Source: Isoetes taiwanensis | Taxonomy: Eukaryota; Streptophyta; Lycopodiopsida; Isoetales; Isoetaceae | Direction: 5' to 3' | Assembly: GCA_021234155.1 (NCBI GenBank) | Contig: JAJEKV010000086.1 | Coordinates: forward strand, 124,001-188,000 | DNA length: 64,000 bases | Part shown: one piece after another, positions 58,901-64,000 of the stretch | How the letters are laid out: the number at the start of each line of letters is the position of its first letter | How positions within the stretch are numbered: the first letter of the stretch is position 1 | The notes under the pieces: model-generated | The model's input: only the letters and a program-made list of their open reading frames with translations | What the model was told of the DNA's origin: nothing | Databases searched by the model: none | Program-made: the position numbers and the translations under genes

Positions 58901-59139
58901 CCTCCCAAACTCGGGTTGAAGTTACAAATCAAAAAACTATGCAAAAGATAATGATTTAAAAACATTCATACCGATTTAAGCATTGTAAACCTAATATTTA
59001 TATTTATATCAAAATTTGTACATCAAAATTGTGGCTTGTAAAGCCTCATATATTGTGGCTCAGACATTTGCAATGAAAAATTACAAGCACCGACCTACAT
59101 GTCAAGAAACTTTTGTACCTTTTCACTTTGTTTTACGAA

Positions 59140-62100
59140 AGTGGATAAGTCTCCCTTAGCCATTGTAGTTGACCATTACAATAAATCTTCACCAGTGTTG
59201 ATGTCTCCTCTCCCAATTGTTGCTCTGCAATTGTATCCAAAATGTCAAGTGCTTCCTCTGTGTAATCTTAAATTACTCGCAGGTTTGCTTTTCGTAATTT
59301 GTGTGAAGTCTTCAACCCGAGAAACATCTTTAAGCACCTGCATGTATTTGTCCAACATAGTATCATCTGGATCAAGTGTGAAGGATGGTATCAAGAGAGA
59401 TGTGAATGGTGGAGAAGCAAAAGTTTTGTGAATGCTATCATCCAACAATATGCAGCAGCCATCATATTGTGGGTAGTCAATCACAACTCTTGACAGAGGC
59501 TTCATGTACAATGGTTTTGAAGACTGAATTGGCCATCTAAATGGCATCTCCAAGCACTTAGACTGATCCCATATGAATACAAAGTCTCGTCTAATGATTG
59601 GTGCTATCACATCTAGAACTTCATTCACATTGTGCTGGTTCATGGAAGACCAAATGGCTATATCAAAATGAGTCATTGCTTCTTTCAGGAATTCTCGTGC
59701 ATTAGGCCTTACCACAACTAGTTTTCTGCTTGTTTTTGTGATGTACAGGCTAGTGTCCACATGCACTGGACTGTCCCTATGATAAGTCTTAACTAGAACA
59801 CCATTAACATCTAATATGAGCAGTTTCCTCTTCATAGAGGACTGTCCTGTACACCTATCAGTCAAAAAAACATAAAGTAAACATAAAGGACACTTATTAA
59901 ATAAAAACACAACTTCAAAATTCCATTATATTAACCTGTATGGTACAAGATTCAATTGAGTGTTCAATTTCTCAACATGTTCAATTTCTTCTTCCAATAC
60001 AAGTGTACCTGAGCATTAAAACATTAGCTAATAGAAAGTCTTAAGAGACACATTATCATTGCCCTTCAGACACTCTATCATTGCTTTCAATCTCTCAGCT
60101 TTGTTACCTGTAGTCTTGTTAGAAGCCACCTGAGATGTCATGTCATTTCGGGCATCTTCAAATATTTCTTCATCCTCTTCAATTCGTGCATCTACTAATT
60201 CTTGATTCTTGGTGGCCTGTGGCGAGTTTGCTTTTGCACTGCAGCTTCTTCAGATTCCAAGTTTACCTGCTCTGTATCAGCCTTTTCCAAGCCCTTATCA
60301 AGTGCCCTCCTCCTGAAATTGTATTTCCTCTTCACAACTGATTCAGTATTCTTTCCTTTCTTACTTGCTTTCTTAGCTGATTCTGTGTTCTTTGCTTTCT
60401 TCTTGTTTCCCATTTCAGTACCTGCACTTTTCCTCTTGGTTGCTGCCCTCTTCTCTCTAACAGGTGTACTCTCTACCTCCTCATTGTCACCTGCATCATT
60501 GTCAGCAGGTTCCTTATCCTCAGGACTTGCAATGGAAGCTTCTTCAGTAATTATCTTTCGACCTGCAGCTTTTCTCCTTAAGATCTTCCTAGGACTCAAG
60601 ATCTTCCTAGGACTCATCATTAATTGGTCCATTAAAAATTGTTGTGCATTTCCTGTATCTGCTTCACTAACAGTCTTAGCAGGTGTACCATGTTGATTTA
60701 ATACACTCTCATCTACATGTGCTGCATCTTCTACAGTAGCCTTTCGCTGTGGCACATCTATTACTTTAGGCAATTCTGTTGTCATGCCCAGTTCAATAAA
60801 TAAATCTGGATGAATGGACACATCACATACCTTGCACTTACCTTCCTTCAATAAAGCTGCACATGCTAGATGGTATTCATGATCACAAAATAAGGTCAAT
60901 GACAATTTGTACCTGTCATGGAAAGTTAGGCCACACAAACAGCAAGTACCAAAATTGCAAAGCCCTGGTAGTGTTCTCCTTATAGTGTTGATGCAGAAAG
61001 GTGTGGAAGTCACATGCTTCAGTTCTGTCAAATGGTTAAGGTACCCTCTCAATTCTGAAATTCTTTCATCCTTGTCTTTTATCTCATCTTCTAACTTTTG
61101 CTTCCTCAAAATACTTGTTTCCTGATCTGCAGATGTGATAAGCTTCTCGAGTCTCTGCTGATAATATATCTCCATAGTGAGAGACATCTCAAGATCTTTT
61201 CTGAAACTTGCATTTTCATCATCCAATTCAGAAATTGAAATCTTCAAATTCTCAACCTTTGTCCTGCTCTCTTCTAACTCAGCAGTAAATTTTGAATTGG
61301 ATTTGGGTGAAAGCATGCTACGGTGTACCACTTTTGGAACCCTCAAAAGTACCTACACTGGGTACTTTTAAAACTGGTACTTTCTGTTTTTTCTTCCCAT
61401 TAAAATCAATCCAAAATTTTTGAATTGAAGGTCAATAACATGTCAATCTATAATAGTAGATGATAACAATACTATTAGAGACTAAAATGAATGAATCAAC
61501 TCTCAAACTTATTGTTTATTGAGACATTTATGCAAGTTCCTAGTACCCAGTGCTGGGTACTTTTTTGGGTAGCTTTGCACTCCCTAAAAAGAACTTTAGA
61601 TGGTACACCCTAGCATGCTTTCACCCATTTAGCTTCAGCAGCTAAATTGACATCAATTGCCTGCACCTCTTCAAACATTTCTGCCCTCTCATTCTCAAGT
61701 TTGTTTGCATTTAATTTGATCAACTCAAAATTCTCTATCAAAGCAGACTGGTCTAATTTAGAGTTTTGGGTAGGAGTACCTTTGCTTGAACTTGCAACTT
61801 CCCTCCCCTTTGACCTGCAACTTCTGTACTTCATAATTTGAGCTCCAAAAGACGCCCAATTGATCTTATGATTTTCAGGATTTGCAGCAGCCGAGTCACA
61901 ATTCTCCCAAGCAAAAGCATAAGCTACCTGCTTTCTTACTTCATTGTTGGGAATGTTTTCTGTTTGATATAGCTTCTTCAACAATGTATTCAATTTTTCC
62001 TTGAGCCGAGGCTGGACCATAAGAAGTTTCATCTTATTGTTTGGTGCTTCTTGCCAAACTGAGTACCATTGCGCATCTGTTACATTTTGTTCAAGCCATT

Positions 62101-62182
62101 TCTGTCTCAAAGATGGCTGAATTCCTTCTCCTGCCAAACCGTGAATGTCTATGAATTCCTGCTCTGTAACTGCTTCGGCCAT
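59140..62182 (-). pseudogene. Accessory gene of S2: N-domain, coiled coil, RING-H2, FCP1/NIF-like phosphatase
   Basis: ATG 62182. The N-terminal domain reaches about residue 140 (FIDIHGLAGEG, NEVRKQVAYAFAWENCDS). A coiled coil follows, split by the MITE at 61305-61626. Then a RING-H2 finger (CCLCGLTFHDRY ... CDHEYHLACAALLKEGKCKVC, about 60960-60820), and a long Lys-rich/acidic linker with probable nuclear signals (KRKYNFRRR). A frameshift lies near 60210, and the frame runs on to about 60110 at a GT donor. A small exon follows (60008-59936), then the HAD domain exon from 59854: LLILDVNGVLVKT, FDIAIWSSMNQHNVNEVLD, IWDQSKCLEMPF, CILLDDSIHKTF. After a break near 59260 the tail has QLQWLRETYPLS. 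The second Asp of the DxD catalytic pair is Asn, so it may lack activity. A RING finger would suggest ubiquitin ligase function. Confidence 0.8.
61305..61626. mobile_element. 322-bp MITE in the S2 accessory gene
   Basis: Terminal inverted repeats of about 25 bp with one mismatch (GGGTGAAAGCATGCTA at both ends), flanked by the 4-bp duplication ATTT (61301-61304 and 61627-61630). S1 has the uninterrupted coding sequence. GGGTG ends and a 4-bp duplication are also features of S1/S2, so it may be moved by a related transposase. It breaks the coiled-coil exon. Confidence 0.85.
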
Positions 62183-62439
62183 GCTGAGACGATTGGATCG
62201 AAGGATGAAAATGCAAAATTGATTTCGTTGGAGGAGCTTTCGGAAACAGGGGATTCGAAAATTTGGGATCGAAAAAGGGGAAAGCCAGAAGCAAAAAGGC
62301 GCGCGGGAACCGAGGCAATCTGCGAGATTCTATGTATTATGGCTACTCGAATTTTAGATGGCTACTCGAATTTTAGGTGCTTCAAGTGCTTGGTGCTTTC
62401 GCTCAAAATTGGGTACCAATATCAAATATACACCCACCT

Positions 62440-64000
62440 GTGCAAATTAATGCTATCAACCTGCACTTTTTAATGTAAGTGTTGGATCGACCTGGAGCTG
62501 GTAGTGTGATGTCTTAACATGTTCCAGGACACTAGCATTCCAAAGCTTATTAAGGAAGCAAGCATTAAGCTATTGCCATAAGTTATGGTGGTTCTTTTCA
62601 GTTTTTACCTATATGGACTTGTGCTCTTGCACATTTTAGCAGAGAACCACTGAGCTTGCCGCTCCTTCCAAAATGCCTTGAGATGCTGCAGACCTGTGGC
62701 CACTGTATAAGCCAAGATGAAAAGGCGATCATTGCCCATACCACCTACCTTTTGGAACTAGATAATATGGCGATCAAGTGCTGCCCATTGTAAAGGTAAG
62801 AAACCTGTCTCGTGCAAGAGGATCTGGCAGGGAACTGTGGATTCTACCCAAGTGCACGAGCTAGAAAGGCCTGTTGTATCTGCTCCAATTCATTCCAGGT
62901 GGCCAGGGATATGACTCGATCCCAAACCTCAACCTTGTATAAAAGAACGAGTTCCTCTAAGACCCTAAACAAGTGTGATAGGTGAGCCTAGTCATATAGC
63001 TCTACCTTATGACTATTGTTCTGTGTCGCATATAGTGCCTTTCAACATGTTGCCACCCATAATCGGATGGAAGCGGCCCAATATGTGGTAGTGGAGAACT
63101 CTATGCCCAGGTACTCGTAGGTGGACGCCACCTCCACATTTTGCCCTCGATAAATACAGGAGGGAAACCTCTGATGGTGCAAAAATGAGACAAGCAGTAT
63201 CTTAATCTTGACCAAATTGACCCACATTTCTGTGGCTCGACAGAAAGTGTCCAGGGCATGCAAATGCTGCTGCATGTCTTCCAGAATATGGGCCAAAAAA
63301 TCAACATCATCGACATATATGAACTAATCTGATGTACAAGCTGAGATCTGTCACACCCATGATCAACGTCGAGACCAAACAATGTTGGAGGAGACATACA
63401 TCCTTGTTGGATCCCAATATTACTGTTGACAGGATGTCTTGTCGATGTCAGTCTGTTATTTTGCAAGTCCGTAGGGGCTCCTAACTGTCTTAATCTCTCC
63501 CACAACATTTTGCAAGGCACAATGTCAAAAGCCAACAAAGCAACAATAGAGGTCCTGTGGTTGATTGCTGCTATCCTCAACCAAGGCGTGTAGGGTGAAG
63601 ATGTGATCAATAGTGGAGTGTCGATGTCTGAATTCCTCATGTGTGTGGGCTTGCAACCCCTGTTTCCTCCGCCTACATTGTCAATTATTGCTCCAAAATG
63701 TTGGCCATCAATGTTGTAAAGAGAGAGTTGATCATGATTGTTCTGTAGTTGGCAGGGATATCTGGATCCCATGGCTTATAGATGGAGACTACCCTGCTAG
63801 TGGTCCATTGTCTGGGAAATCTTTCATGCAGTGCCCTGTTGAAAGTGAGGATGGGCACTATCGGTGGCCCTGCCCATTTAAGCAACTTTGCTTGCACTCC
63901 ATCCAAGTAAGTTGTTGTACCATTGGCGAGATGCTGGAGGCCCTAAGAGATGTTTGATCCTGTGATTTGCAATATCGGACCCGTCTGCTGGGGTACCTCT
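62440..64000 (-). pseudogene. LINE reverse transcriptase pseudogene (RTE/L1-like)
   Basis: Minus strand, entering from beyond 64000: RALHERFPRQW and YKPWDPDIPANYRTIMI (fingers), FDIVPCKMLWERLRQLGAP, GIQQGCMSPPTLFGLDVD, then YVDDVDFLAHILE (catalytic YVDD) in another frame near 63300, and ASTYEYLGIEFS. Further down, LLYKVEVWDRVISLATWNEL and EQIQQAFLARALG mark the C-terminal region, near 62850-62960. At least four frame breaks. About 62440-62560 shows no recognisable coding. Confidence 0.85.

Larger units (their letters stand above)
55211..62435 (+). mobile_element. DNA transposon S2, second copy of the S1 family (7.2 kb)
   Basis: The ends are inverted repeats: left GGGTGTAAATTTGATATTGG and, read in reverse from the right, GGGTGTATATTTGATATTGG. 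They are flanked by the perfect 4-bp duplication ACCT (55207-55210 and 62436-62439). Same gene plan as S1: transposase on plus, accessory gene on minus, converging near 59.0 kb. S1 and S2 differ throughout at perhaps one base in eight by eye, so they are separate insertions. S2 also carries a 322-bp MITE. Confidence 0.9.

Overview
The window looks like a transposon-dense stretch of a land-plant nuclear genome. Evidence: Ty3/gypsy chromoviruses with initiator-Met-tRNA primer sites, a second Ty3/gypsy type with a DGGS protease and two RNase H domains, plant-type LINEs, several MITEs, and a captured phosphatase domain of plant FCP1/NIF type. No intact host gene is visible. A seed-free plant such as a fern, or a gymnosperm, would fit, but I cannot fix the taxon. 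Nearly every coding region is broken by stops or indels.

Layout. 1-2.57 kb: remnant of a minus-strand LTR retroelement (gag with zinc knuckles, TATA-bearing LTR). 2.57-4.44 kb: minus-strand leader, primer site and truncated LTR of the main Ty3 family. 4.45-6.91 kb: AT-rich island that may hold 3' exons of a host gene. 6.92-16.88 kb: plus-strand Ty3 chromovirus copy A. It carries four extra ORFs before gag, and the first ends in an unmistakable histone H3 domain. 16.88-24.02 kb: copy B of the same family, inverted and tail-to-tail with A, interrupted by a 664-bp hAT-like MITE. 24.02-38.86 kb: plus-strand copy C, interrupted by a complete LTR element D (24080-35389, TSD CGCAC) and, inside its 3' LTR, by a solo LTR (36338-37904, TSD CTTGG). 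38.9-41.1 kb: LTR fragment, poly-A run and a LINE reverse-transcriptase remnant. 41.1-53.77 kb: leader and 5' LTR of minus-strand copy E, split by large DNA transposon S1 (42183-52674). 53.8-55.2 kb: further LTR debris. 55.21-62.44 kb: second copy of the DNA transposon, S2. 62.44-64 kb: minus-strand LINE pseudogene.

Two systems stand out. First, the chromovirus family encodes a histone H3 fused to a long N-terminal domain, in a cassette of extra ORFs upstream of gag, while its integrase ends in a chromodomain, a class of domain that reads histone H3 tails. One further extra ORF may contain a diverged histone fold. Second, S1 and S2 are copies of a roughly 7-kb DNA transposon with terminal inverted repeats starting GGGTGTAAATTTGATA and 4-bp target duplications. 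Each has a multi-exon DDE-type transposase on the plus strand and, converging on it, a large accessory gene: novel N-terminal domain, coiled coil, RING-H2 finger, charged linker and FCP1/NIF-like HAD phosphatase domain. The same layout in two independently inserted copies argues that the accessory gene belongs to the transposon.

Insertion order can be read from interruptions: S1 inserted into LTR E, then F into S1; D and the solo LTR inserted into copy C; paired small units inserted into one LTR of D; one MITE inserted into copy B and another into S2.
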